Shown here: in pieces, positions 21,682 to 34,100 of the stretch | How positions within the stretch are numbered: position 1 is the first letter of the stretch | How the letters are laid out: each line of letters starts with the position of its first letter | Source of the DNA: Balanoglossus misakiensis | Taxonomy: Eukaryota; Hemichordata | Assembly (NCBI GenBank): GCA_040954595.2 | Contig: CM082587.2 | Span: 2,542,001-2,606,000, forward strand | Direction: 5' to 3' | Length of the DNA stretch: 64,000 nt | Position numbers and translations under genes: made by a program | The notes under the pieces: generated by a model | Told to the model about the DNA's origin: nothing | Databases searched by the model: none | What the model saw: the letters and a program-made list of their open reading frames with translations, nothing else

Positions 21682-24119
21682 TCAATTAACCGTCATCGAG
21701 ACCAATATTCTTCGCTCGCAGTCGTAACCAAGCCTTGAATGCCAAGCGTAGACATTGTCGTACGCCAGAACGTCACCCTTTTGCAGTTGAAAGCCCACCG
21801 TCTCTTGCCAAAGAACGTCTCGAATGTGACGGAGGACTTCCGGTTCAATGTCACTGCCGTCGCCATAGTAAACATGGAAGGGGTAGCGGTCATAGGGTAG
21901 ATGCTTGTCAGCCCAGAACGGGTGATTTAAACAGTAGGACACGTCATGAGCATTGACTTGATTACACCACACCTTTTCACCTTTAAGGGAATAAGATAAC
22001 ATTTAAAGTAACAAATCTTACACACTCATCCAGAAATTTAGTTAGTTAGAGATTTCCGAAGAGGATAATACTTTCCCAAAGGCTAACAATTAAACAATTT
22101 CAAAGCTGCTTTTCAGTGTTGTGGATGTACCGCAATTTATCGACTATTCGACTATCGTATACTTAGGTGCACTTGCCATACTTAACGGTATGTATGGAAG
22201 AGTAATTTACTAGTAATTACTGTTCTTAATACCTGTTATTGGATGGTTTGCAAAGGCTGGATGATAACGCCAAAACTTTAAAGACCCATCAGCCTCCCAC
22301 ATGTATTCACAGCCGTTGTCCTTCAAAAAGGATTCCGCTACAGTTACGTCATCCGTAAAAAATGTCTAGATGAAAGAACAGTTAAGCACAATCTGCATGT
22401 TACACTGAAACCAGAAAGCGAGTCCAGTCATGCTTAGAATAATACAATGTTTTCAGTGGTTTTACTTCGTTAAACAATAACGACGCTGTATTATATATAC
22501 ATAATGTATTGTCATATACAAAAATATCACTGAGGTCACTCTTAAGATAGATCAATTCGAATCTGGTACTACAAGCACTAAATGCCAAATCAGTCAGCTA
22601 ATACTTATACAATTTTGCCGTAAAGATAATGATAGATGACTTTGTTTGTTGCCGTGTATTTGATACCCTGGATTCAAATGCATACATGCTTATTTCCACG
22701 ATCTTTTTATATACATGTACTAGTATCCAATATCGCCGTCAAAATGATCAAACATGCTTAATACTAACGTCTTGCCAGGTTTTGTAAGCATCCTTCACAA
22801 TATTCTTGTTATCGCAATGAGATTGGTATTTCACTCCCAGCTTGTCAAACTTCTTCAGGACGTCTGGATCGAGCCTGCGCATGATGTCTCTGACGTCAGC
22901 GATGCCAGACTCTCCGCCGCAACCTGGTTTGGCAGGTACATCGCAGTAGAAGAATATCTATGGATGAACAACAACAGCATATGTACATGTATTTAGTCAT
23001 TTTTAGTCAGGGGCAAAACATGAAGGTCGAGAATGGGTTCTCCCTTTCGAAAGTAGGCCTATAGTTGGTTAATATTTAAAGCACCTTGTATCCGTACGGT
23101 CTCTATCCATTAATGTGCTATGATAGTTCTATCTTTCCAGCTTTGCAAAAAGGAAAAATAACGGTTAATTGACATGAAAGGGAGAAAGTCGTCAGAATTG
23201 CACGTGTGCGACACTGTTAAAGGAGATCCTGCCAACAAATACATTTTATATCAAAGTAAATTGGAAATGTGATAGAAAGGTACGACGCACTGTTTGCTAT
23301 CTAGCTATAGAGAGACCTAATGAGTTCCACGCGAACAAAAAAATATCGGACTCGCGGATTTGGATATGCGCGACTCCGAGTCGCTCGCCTCAAAAGGAAT
23401 GGCTCGCGGCTATATACTTTCGAGTTTTATTTTGGTTACACCCCAGGCCTGCATTCTAATTTCTAAATTCTAATTGTAAAAATGGACTCTTTATGTTAGT
23501 CGCTGGTATGTCGTTTTACCTTTATTATGTTTCACACAAAGATGTTCTTTTGCGAAAAAATTCTCACCTTCCGTGGATAGTGATCGCAGTACGCCATCTC
23601 GCTGTGAGGTTCAAGTGTGAATACAGACGGTTCGTTGTAAGAAACTGATAAAACCTGGTCGGCAATTTCTTCTCTGTTTGCTCCAGATCCCCCGACGTAA
23701 CTCAAACTCGTGTATCCAAGCCCATTGTAAAACCTGGAGAAGCATTCGGCTCCTCTCAGTGGTAACCCCCTGAAGAGGATCGCGCCGTGGACGTGAAGTT
23801 GGTCGTCAAGTATTTCTCGGCATCTCGCTGACCAGTCATCCAGACCGACCTGCGTCTCCACAGCTTCATACACAGGCGGTCTGTTGTCTTTCGGACTTGC
23901 CATGTATTCGGGCAATTTGTGGCCTTGGATTGACGAACCAGGCAACCATTTTCGACCCGCTATGCGAGCAGTAGTTTGCGGTGGTATTTCCAGTCGTTTG
24001 TGTACCACGAAACCAGCCCGGACGGTCTGCTGTGTGCTGACTGACCTTGACCTAGACAACTTAGAAATATGTCGCAGCCACGGGGCACGAGTCAAATTTC
24101 CTGATCTCAATGAAAACAT
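21682..24119 (-). CDS. TauD/TfdA-family (clavaminate-synthase-like) 2-oxoglutarate/Fe(II) dioxygenase
   Basis: Four exons on the minus strand, 24119-23568, 22957-22769, 22365-22233 and 21980-21682, join in phases 0, 0 and 1 to give 390 residues ending in a TGA. The start MFSLRSGNL at 24119 is chosen because it is followed by an arginine/serine-rich segment (to about residue 31) that looks like a mitochondrial targeting peptide; an upstream in-frame ATG at 24182 is possible. Residues HVHGAILFRGLPL are typical of the family's first strands. The iron site is H172-x-E174 (PHSEMAY) and H372 (YAWHSR), with R381 or R382 as likely 2-oxoglutarate ligand. GDVLAYDNVYAWHSR is a strong family signature. 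Clavaminate synthase is known to use Glu rather than Asp in this triad. It probably hydroxylates or desaturates a small molecule; the substrate is unknown. Confidence 0.9.
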
Positions 24120-24320
24120 AGTCTCTGGGCATGAGAAGTCTTTAATATAAATATGATAGATCACCAGTTTCAACAATGACAAAACGCGCGTGCGCGGACT
24201 TTGATAATACTGAGAGTGGGGAACTCTGCTCCGTATATAGGCCTATAATATGGGGTGAGATCCTAAAGCGTTAATTTATTGGCTCGTCGTTTTCAGAAGC
24301 ACAGCACGGTCATGACGGTA

Positions 24321-24406
24321 TAGCTGTGGTACGCAGCTGTACCGTTGGGGGGGGGGCTGATTACCCCCACCGTGGGGGTGATCAGCCCAGTTGCGTACAA
24401 CAGCTA
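24321..24406. repeat. 86-bp imperfect palindrome, MITE-like foldback
   Basis: The ends TAGCTGTGGTACGCA and TGCGTACAACAGCTA are inverted copies with one mismatch. The centre CTGATTACCCCCAC/CGTGGGGGTGATCAG is nearly perfect too, so most of the 86 bp can fold into one hairpin, interrupted by a G run on the left arm. No clear target-site duplication was seen. It could be a small foldback transposon relic or a structured regulatory element. Confidence 0.5.
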
Positions 24407-24819
24407 TTTCATCGACAAACAAGTTTGTCCAGGATTCGGAACAAGTTTTGTATTTCAATGAACATTAAAGACAACTTGAATTTTCATTCTTGTGGTGTAT
24501 TCCATTTCCCAATACATAGCTTGACTCCACTAAATCTGTTTGAATGTACAGTAGCGTAGTGTATATGTAAGATATTATCTCTATCGATATTCGGCAAATT
24601 TGGTGAAGTTCTTCTGGATACGTGACCAAGGCTACTTTGCAAAAATTAATAAACCGAGCTACGTCTTTTGATACCGTCATGGCTATATAATACATATCCA
24701 TAGCACGATAGTTGATATCTTATTTCTGAATTAACGACACGTTTATATGGAAACTTTACCGCTACGTTGCCATGGTACCAGTACATGTACTAGTATATCG
24801 CGACGGACACTCTACTTCA

Positions 24820-24855
24820 CATCAGCGTAGGGGGCGTAGGATACTTACGCTGATG
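24820..24855. repeat. Perfect 10-bp inverted repeat
   Basis: CATCAGCGTA at 24820-24829 and TACGCTGATG at 24846-24855 are exact inverted copies around a 16-bp loop (GGGGGCGTAGGATACT). It lies about 340 bp upstream of the cyclotransferase-like start codon and could be a dyad protein site or short hairpin. Confidence 0.45.
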
Positions 24856-25197
24856 ACCTGGGAGTTGACCTTTCTAATAGCAACGGACCTCATTACATAA
24901 ACAGGTAGGATATATCAATACGCTTTCATAGCACAGGCAAAATATTTACATCCTCTTAATTTATTTTTTTCATGATCATTTAAAGATTGATTCATACTTC
25001 TATACTTTATTAATAATTCTAGCATAGTTGTTACCCATGCATATTTTTGGGGGATCTATTTTTCTACAGCGTACTGTCGTGCAGGACGACCAGCAGTAAA
25101 CTGACAATATGGCGTTGAGGGTAATGTTGTGATGACTGATCGTGATCAGATGGACTGACTTTTCTTGACTTTGGTAATGTAAAGGGAACTCAGGCCA

Positions 25198-28100
25198 ATG
25201 ATGATAATGGAAAAGTTTGACACTAGTTCCCCAACCACAAAGCCGTCCAGTATTCGATGGCGAGACCCGAATGTCGAGGAGCAACACGATAACCGATATT
25301 CACCAAGGGTCCCATCTCATAAACTGTATCGAGAAGACTCAAAACTTACTGACCCATCGGTTGATGTCAACGATCGACAGCCTACCTCGAATGCATATGA
25401 TAACAAGAGACAAAATGGTGTTCCCGAGGATGTTTTTGTTGCCCCGGTTATTTCCCGAGAGACGTCCAAACTCAGGACGCCGGGGTTTAACCCGAGCAGG
25501 AATTCTCTGCGGTCGAGAGCGAGACCAAGGAAATCCTTTGAAGTAAGTTTGTGGTCTGCACTTTGATTTGCTGCAGTACTGTAGCTGGAGGTTTTGTCTG
25601 GTATTTTATGTGGACGGACAAAGACCCCACAATATCAGGCAAAATCTCGAGCTACAGTACTGAAACATCACTTGAACATGATCATTTGAACCTTGATATA
25701 TTTGTTGTTCAGAAGTTGTCGATGCGGTTTTGTGCAACATACAACATGTATGTGTCGGTAGTTTTATGACCAGTGACATGTTGTATGTGTAATTTATAAT
25801 AACATCCACTTTGATACTGAAATAGTTATCACACCTACATGTGTGACAAACATACATGTACGGCTGTGTATTACTTCCAGCTGTTATTCGCAAGTATTAC
25901 CTGGTAACGCCCACTTTTTTTTTCCAGATGAAAATATGACTGAACCAATCTCTCCTACAGTTTAATTTCAGTCACAAAGTTTGTAAGGGTTGATTAGTTA
26001 TCTGAGACTTTGAATATAGTGGATGTAATTCACCGTTGATGACTAGTAACTTGGGTATTTTCCACAGCAAATAAATTCCTTTCAGCTACTTTTGTATATG
26101 ATCAGCCCCTAGCTTGGATTAGGGCAGCGATTTCTGGCTTATGGAAATTCACCCACTTTACGTACAGTTCTCAAAATGCTTTGGTTTCTAAACACGCCTC
26201 TTTTTGAACTCCATGTGTTATCAGGCGGTGAAAAAACGATCCCCTGTTTGGCAGAATAGGGCATTAATTGGGAAATATTTTCATTGTATTTGATAGGATA
26301 ACACTGTATAAATCTTATGCGATTGACTGAACATGTACAAAATTCCAAAAATGCAGAGTTAAAGTATGTGTGTATTTACTTGTCTGATGTACATGTACAG
26401 AGTCATTGCGTACATTAAACCCGTAGATTTACAATTGGTAATTAATAGTCTTTTCATTAAAATCCTAATTTTTCATCTTACAGCCAACTCCCTTTCTCAG
26501 TGTGGACAATTTACCACCAGGAACTTCAATTCCATCAGGTATGTATGAAGAATCCCTGTGCAACCTCAAGTACATGTAATTAATGTTTGAAATTCTGTCC
26601 ACGATGCGTATTTAAATGGAAGTCTGTTCAGGAGAAATAAAATCCACCACCCACCCTCTATCATTACCCGTAGTTAAAACACTTAGTGGTGTGCTCGTGA
26701 ATCTGAAACTTCACATAAACAGAAACTGTAAATCCATAAATGCGTAGAGACAGTGCATACTGTGGGATCATGTTGGAAAGATTTTGTTGGGTAAACCTAG
26801 ACAGCGTAAATGATATGTTGACCACAAGGCATGATAAATCCCCTTCACATTGCCCAGTGGGGATCTTCCTGGCAAATTTGTGTAAGCCCTACAGCCTGCA
26901 TGTACCATAGATGTATCACTCAGTATGAGCTTTCCTACCACATTCAGCGACACCAAAGTTAACTGCATTTTAATTTAACTTCATTTCTCTACAACTGTTC
27001 AGATCAAGAGAGACCGATACAGACCAGTGGCAAACCACGGAGAAGTCCACGGAGACCAAAACCGACCTACAAGCCGTATTCAGCCGATCCCTATTTCAGT
27101 TATCAGATCGGCAGAGGAGCTGTCTCGCCACCTCGTTCCCCGCGCCTCGGTACCACACCGTCTAACCTGGGACGCATGACACCCATAGAATTCTACAATA
27201 TTTACAAGTGAGTTGGTTTGCTGTGTCGGTGAAGTGTATGGGTAGAATTAATGCATGCAGAGTTGCTGGCAATGTAGTGGTGATTTGTGGTGTACCTAAT
27301 TCTTGCCATTGTTACCAAGAAGCACAATACATGTTCCTTACAGGTTATAAGCATTTCTCTGCCAGGTTTGGCCAATCGTGTTTTGAGAGCGAAGTGTAAA
27401 AGGGCAAAACTAACAACGAACGCATCCATGGGTGTTGATGTGTCTTGCTTGTGCTTGCCACAAATAATGGTCGCAAAGGAAATTACCTATACAGCTGTTT
27501 GCTGCGAGATAAATTTTATAATGCATTATTTCAATTTGGGTTGAAACTGTAATGTATGTGGTTTAAAGTTGGCCTGGGTTTTTCAGTACAGTGTGCTGTG
27601 TTGTGGAGTTTGTGCATGTTTTGCCGTGGGTGTCTTTTACATGGTGTAACATCTGACTGAGCTACATGTTGTGGCGTGAAGAAGTTCCAACAAGTCATAC
27701 AGCATGTCAATTTTCAGGATATTCTCAGTGCTTGGTGCAAACATGAAACAAATGCTTTACAGTTCTACAGTATATGTCGACTCAGAGTCCATTACAAATG
27801 TTTAATCACCGATGGTTTGATTGACCACTCTTCAATATTGTCACCGGTCAAATAATTAACAGTTATTAATTAATCCAGCGTGAATTCTGTTTTTGCTGTG
27901 ATTATGACAATTAACAAATGATATCTAACATGCTGTATTCTGGGATAAGACAAGATGTTACACACACTAAAACATGGTGCATACATGTACTACACACACA
28001 TACATACAAACAACAGACCCTGCCCCCGACCCATACCACCATTATGCCCACCCGATCATACATGTAGACGATCCCCCCCCCCCCTAACCACCACCACACT

Positions 28101-31100
28101 CCAGCACTGCTCACACCATAATCAGTCCACCTCCAGATAATGCATGCGTTTGAGTTTGCTTTTGGATTTTTTTTATCCACACATAAAAAATAAACTCCCC
28201 ACACGTACGTAACTCACTGCCACTATTACACCCTCACTCTATAACCAATGTTTCCCCCTCAATAACATCTTTGTTAAATGGTTGTGCCTCTAGGAGAAAG
28301 AAAGGGGAACTAAAGAAAGGCAAGCTGAGATCTCTAAGTCGTGCCTCCAGTCACACCTCGTTAGTATTCAGACTTTAATCACTCCATTAATGCATGCCTG
28401 ATTTTTCTCTCTGTGTTTTGCTGTGACTCCTAATTTTCTTCTCCTGAGTGCCTGAAAAGCTAAAGACACTATTTTCTGTTTGTTTTGAATTTGATTGTAA
28501 ATTTTCCAATTCACTTCCACTGAGACTATGTTACTTTCTCTTTTTACTCTGACGTAATTTTAACCGTAGCTTTTAAAACAAGTTTTCTTTCAATTGAAGA
28601 TTTCTTTTTGCGTTTCAGAATCTTCATAATATTCTCACAGTTGCCATGGTTTCATTTCATTCCTTCTAATTCACCATATCCCCCACCCCCTCCCACTTGT
28701 TTCACCCCCTCCCCACTCATTAACGTTGCACCTCTGTTTTTCTACAATGGCAGCACCCACAGCAGACACTCCTACAGGTATTCCATTCAAGAATTTATGA
28801 TTTTTTTTGTCGGTTTATCAGTATGTATATTAGAAGGTGTGTCTCTATATCTGTATGTGGTTATTTGTCATGGGAACTAACATGAATTCATACAAGATGA
28901 AAAGTGATTACATTTTGTATCTAGATACATGTATGATGAGAAATTAATCAGCGAATAAACAGTTGCAAAGTGCAAAGGCTTGCATTTGTGTTACGTGTTG
29001 ATGTGTCATCTCCTCCATTGCAAGTCTCCATTTGTGGTCATCAGGCAACTTTTCATGATGTCATTTGTACCATGTAGTGCTTTGCTTACAGACCGAAACA
29101 GCAGTGTGTGTCACCTGTCATGTGAAAGTGATTCTACCAACATCACAACATCCCATGTCTCTCTGACTGTCATCTTTATCTTCTGATTCATTGTGAGAAG
29201 ACACCTGTATGATTTGATGATGATTGTATTCATAGATTATTTACTGACTGATGTATAATGTACATGTATGTACATGTATGGTAAGGGATGCCCCTTGCAA
29301 TCATTTTTTCACGATTTGAATGAACCTCATTCTCTTCTAAAGTGAAAGGCAGTCAATTACAGGTAAATAGGGGTTAGAGTATTGTACTACCCATTGTAGG
29401 AGCTCTTGCACCCGAAACATAAGTGACAAGTCCATGATTTATACCTTGGTAAATGTTCACTTTCAGATCTCCCACTACACTAGCCGGGCCACCAACTCTC
29501 TGGTCCCTGGGTAACAGATACTGGCCCAAGCCAGTGCAGTACGCATCTGACAACCCCATCCCACCGCTGTACGCTGCAGACCCAGCCAACAAGCGACCCA
29601 ACAACCAAGTTGCACAGCCCTTCAAACATGGACCCGAAGTGTCTGAGGAAAACTTGGCTCCTGTAAGTTGACATGTTCAGATGTGGTTGTTATTAAGGGA
29701 TGTGGATGAGAGATTCTTTGGGCAGACACCAGCATATTTCGTTTATATAGGGGAGCAATTTTTTTCCACTGTTGTATTTTGTTGTTTCAGGATAGAATAC
29801 CATCTCCCAGCCAGGAAATGAAGGAACTGACGGCCATCGGAATCCTGGAAGTGTCCAGAACATTTGCCAGACAGCGGATCCCGGTGACAGTCAAAAAGAG
29901 TGGCCGCCTTCTCAAAGCCAGGTGTGTATTAAACAGTGTTATATGTAAGTCAGAGGAGGGACTGAGTGGACGTCAAAGCAGGTCACTCAATGAGGAACTG
30001 GTGGTTGATAGACTACTACGATGGACTTTGGAACTTGTTGTTAGTTTTAATGTAAAGAGTCAATGGCAGTCAGATGTTTGATCTCGACGACTGTGTGAAC
30101 CAACGATTATGGCATTCTTTCGTGGATGGATTGAGTCTCCCAAAGAGTTGTGAAATCAGTTCTCAAATGCCATTATCGCTAAGCGAGCAGTCACCATGTC
30201 GCATTACATGTAACTGCAAGTTTTTTTGTTCTGTCAGTGCGGCTAGAAAAGCATAGACCAGGGGCACTTCATAACATCTTGGATGGCATTAACCTTTGGG
30301 TTACCAACCCCTCTTGCCTGTACGTGGTTTTGACCACAATAACAGAGTAATGGGGATATGCCAAATAATCGTAGGGTAAACCAAAGGTAAATGTGGCAAA
30401 GGTCACATGGTGTTAGCTACAGAAATTGCAACGTACGCGTATCTTGTGTAGTTCTGTCAATTCCATACCGTCCTGTGTTTCATCACCAGGCTCAAACCAC
30501 TGCAAGATTTCAAAGCGGAAGGACCCACTATTTATCAGTGCCAGGGGGTGGTTGCCCAGAAGAGGGATCACTCGGCCAGTCAGAAACGCATGCAACAGAG
30601 GAAGAAGGAACTCCTGTCTCAGCTGCAGATGAAAGATATCAAGTTTGAGCGTCTGAAAACACAGGAGTCCATTCACAGGACCAGCATAGCCTCGGAGCAG
30701 GACCTGGCTGAAAGAGATCAGGATTTCATGTAAGTTTGTGTCCACCCAAGCATTTGTCTGTACACTGTAGTTTTAGAATGTCACAGGATTTTTCTAGTTT
30801 CAGCTACTTGGACTATAAGAAATTCACATTATCCTTATCTTTTAGGCATGATGAAACTCAAGTGTGGGTCAACCGACTGGCTGGCGAATACCCTCCAGAA
30901 GAGGATGAAATTACCAACAGCAATGGAACTCTGAATGGTGGGAACCAGAACATTCATCCAAACAGCTTAGCCAGTGGTGTGAGTCTCTCTGAAATCGTGC
31001 AGAGCGCAGAAACAGTAGACCCGGGTACTGTCAGTAATGGGGTCTCTGACGACAGACAGGGGCACAAAGTTGGAAACGGTTTCCAGGAAACAAATGGTGA

Positions 31101-34100
31101 TGATCATGACGTCCCCGCTACTAAAGAAACAGACCATGTCTTGGAAGAGAAAGAAGAAGTTGTGGATGGCAGTGTTGCCGGGAAAGACACTGGTGCTGAT
31201 GAAAGCCGGGAGGCTGAAGATCAAAGCGTAGTTGCTGAGCAACCGGTCGATGCCAGAGTGGTGAGTGAGCCGGGAGTAATTGATGGAACTGAGAAGCAAG
31301 AGGCAGAAGAACCGAGCCATCTTGCGGACAATGGGCTTGGAGATCACGAAGATCAGCCAGGAGGGGTCAGTGGAGAGGCTAGGAGCTTGGATGGCAAAGG
31401 GAGCCCGGCAGTCGAGCGAGAAGATGAAGGCAGCGACAAGAAAACAGAAGGTGACGACGGAAGGGTAGTTCTTGAAAACATTGAGGAGACGACAGAAGCT
31501 AGCAACCAGAGTGAGAAGAGAACTCTGAGCCAAGGAGGAGCGAGTGCGGCAGATAATGATGAGAAGATGATGCAGGGTGGTGATGGTAGTCATGGGAACA
31601 AGACTGATGAGGTAGCTGGGCCTCCGGCAAGGCCCGGATCTGCCGGCAGTGAGGAAAGAGCAGCTGAGACCAAGCAGTCAGTGGAGAGTGGTCTGCCAAC
31701 AGCAGCAGTGGCAGAAAGAGATCAGTTGCAAGATGCAACTGATGTTGCAGGGAGTGGTGATGGTGTGGTTGTCAGTGCTGTAAAGATGGAGGAAACAGGG
31801 CCACCACAGACCATGCAAGGTAGTGGACAGGCTGAGCCAGCAGAGGATGGTAAAGACAATGCAGATGGCAGCATCGCAGAGTCCAGTCAGGATGCTGTGA
31901 AGGGTGAAAGTGAAGATGTTGTAACATCTGACGGACATTGCGCAGATGGGAAACCTGCTGAAGAAAAGGAAGTTGTAAAAGAAACATCTCAAGAAAATGC
32001 AACTGAACAGGTGGGAGGGGACAGTGAGGGTGCTACTGTGAGTGAAGAGACAGTGCAAAACAGTGCCAAAGAGAATGTTGAAGTAACCGGGGCAACGACA
32101 CAGAATGAGGTAGCTGAGGAACAAATCACGGGAGAGGAGAATGTTGCAGCAGCAGGCGACAAAAGTAATGAGGAGGAAGAGGAGGAGGAACCAGATGATG
32201 CAGGTGATAAAGATCATCACCATGGCAATGACCATTCAGGTGATAAAAAGGATGACAGTGACCCGAGCGGTGGTGGTGATGCTGGAGCAATGGGGGGTGG
32301 TGGTTCCCAGGGAAACGGTGGTGATGGAGGAGGAGGGGGAGGGAGTGGAGGAAATGATGGAGATGGCAATGATGATAAGAAATACAGTGATGGGGATCAT
32401 GGTGCTGCTGATGAGAAAGACGATGATGCAACTCAAGAGGAAGAAGAAGACAAAGTGTCTTCAGAGAAACTTGGTGCTACGAAAGTTTCTTCTGATTCCG
32501 ATGAATACTGTGACTTTTGTGGACTAGACTCTGACATGTGTGTGTGCCCCACCAGCAAGGCCACGGCCAAGGCCAAAACCAAATCGACAGAGAGAACTCC
32601 TGCAGAAGGGAGTACGTGTGATGAGTGGAGTATGGGTCGACTTGATGATATTGAGATTGCTCTGCAAGATCTGGAGAGAACTTTTAGCCGCGAGAGCAAA
32701 CAAGGGGGAGGGATTGCTAGTGTTAGACCCGTCAGACCAAGAAGTGCCAATGTACAGAGCCACCGCGGCTTGCTGTCAGTGACGGGCAAGAAGTCTTCCT
32801 TGATGTCTTCCACTGCAAGTTCAAGGGCACGTCAAAGGCCGCAGTCTGCAAAATGCTACACGGACAACCACAGGGGAATGAAAGAGCTGAGAAGTTCCAG
32901 TCCGTCCGCGTCCGAGTTGTCAGAATTCTCAGAACTGGAACCGAGTTCCGAACTTGAAAAAATCGTTTCAGAGTACAAGGAAATGTTTGGGCATCCAGAA
33001 ACTGCATTCTATCGAGAAGATGTCAAGGAGGATGAGCTCACCGAAACGTCCGTGCCAAGTCTGATTCCCGACAAGCAGAAATCGTGGCTTGACCATACTT
33101 TCAGCAGGACGCTGGACACAGATGCATCTGTGGGTTGGCTTGCTGGAGGGGATGCAAAGCAGTCTGGGACTTCCAAATCTGTGGACCAATCACAGGCGAG
33201 GGTGTCGTCACATGATGACCCATGTGACAGTGGGCATGCCAGTGAGGCCATTTCATTGGCTGGAGACAAGGAAGAAGAGGTGAAAGACGAAAGGCAGAAA
33301 ACTGATGCTGGATTTTCAGAACCGTCCCAGAACACAAATGATAGTGAAACTAAGGTAACTGCTGCAATGATTGTCACTGTGTGTGTTCACCTTCCTACAG
33401 TATTAAAGTTGGGAAAACCGGGAAAACATTTGCCAATTTAAGAAAGATGAGATTTATTAGCAATGAAATATTAAAAAAGTAGACATACATCACCAAAAAT
33501 TTTTTTACTTTCCCAGACCAAGGCAGACAGTGTGGAATCACAGCCTCCTGTAGGAAAGACAGGGTGAGTATATATCAACATCACTGCAGTCTGTCATGGA
33601 CTCAACATCATCTTTCACAAGAAGCCACAGTTGTTCGTGTGAATTATCATTAATCTTCATAACATCGGCTATTACGATTAGTTCTCACACCCCCATGACA
33701 GCAGGAAATATGTGTATTAAATTAATTTAGTCTGTGTCTCACAAAGCAGGAATTTGTAGAGTTTGTTGAGTGCAGCCAGAGAGTCTGCCTCAGAATCAAA
33801 TAAAACAGATTTGTTGGAATGACTAAGGCAGTGATCAGGAATATCAATATTGGCAATGCTGCTCCAGCTTGTCAAATTTTCCAGGGAAAATAATGATGAA
33901 ATATGGGCATGTAGTCCTCGGATTTATGATATATATATATGCGCACGCCTGGAGTAATTAATCTGTCTTAATTATGCTGGAACGTTCGTCTCCATTATGT
34001 TGATTTGCTGTTTCATTGGCTGGGTCCACACAGTGCTTTGAGAGAGAAGCAATGAATGTGGGTGGTTTTTCGAGTGTTTGCTGTACGTTTATTGCACACA

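Larger units (their letters stand above)
24120..25197. other. Intergenic region between divergent genes
   Basis: About 1.1 kb separates the start codons of the minus-strand TauD-like gene and the plus-strand cyclotransferase-like gene. It holds two inverted repeats (separate entries). No coding exon or clear TATA box was recognised. Promoters of both genes are expected here. Confidence 0.45.

Noticed and set aside
31678-32235. Antisense 185-codon frame inside the large acidic exon
   Set aside because: It is a shadow of the real Glu/Asp-rich coding exon. Its Phe/Leu/Cys-rich composition is what the complement of GAR-rich codons gives.
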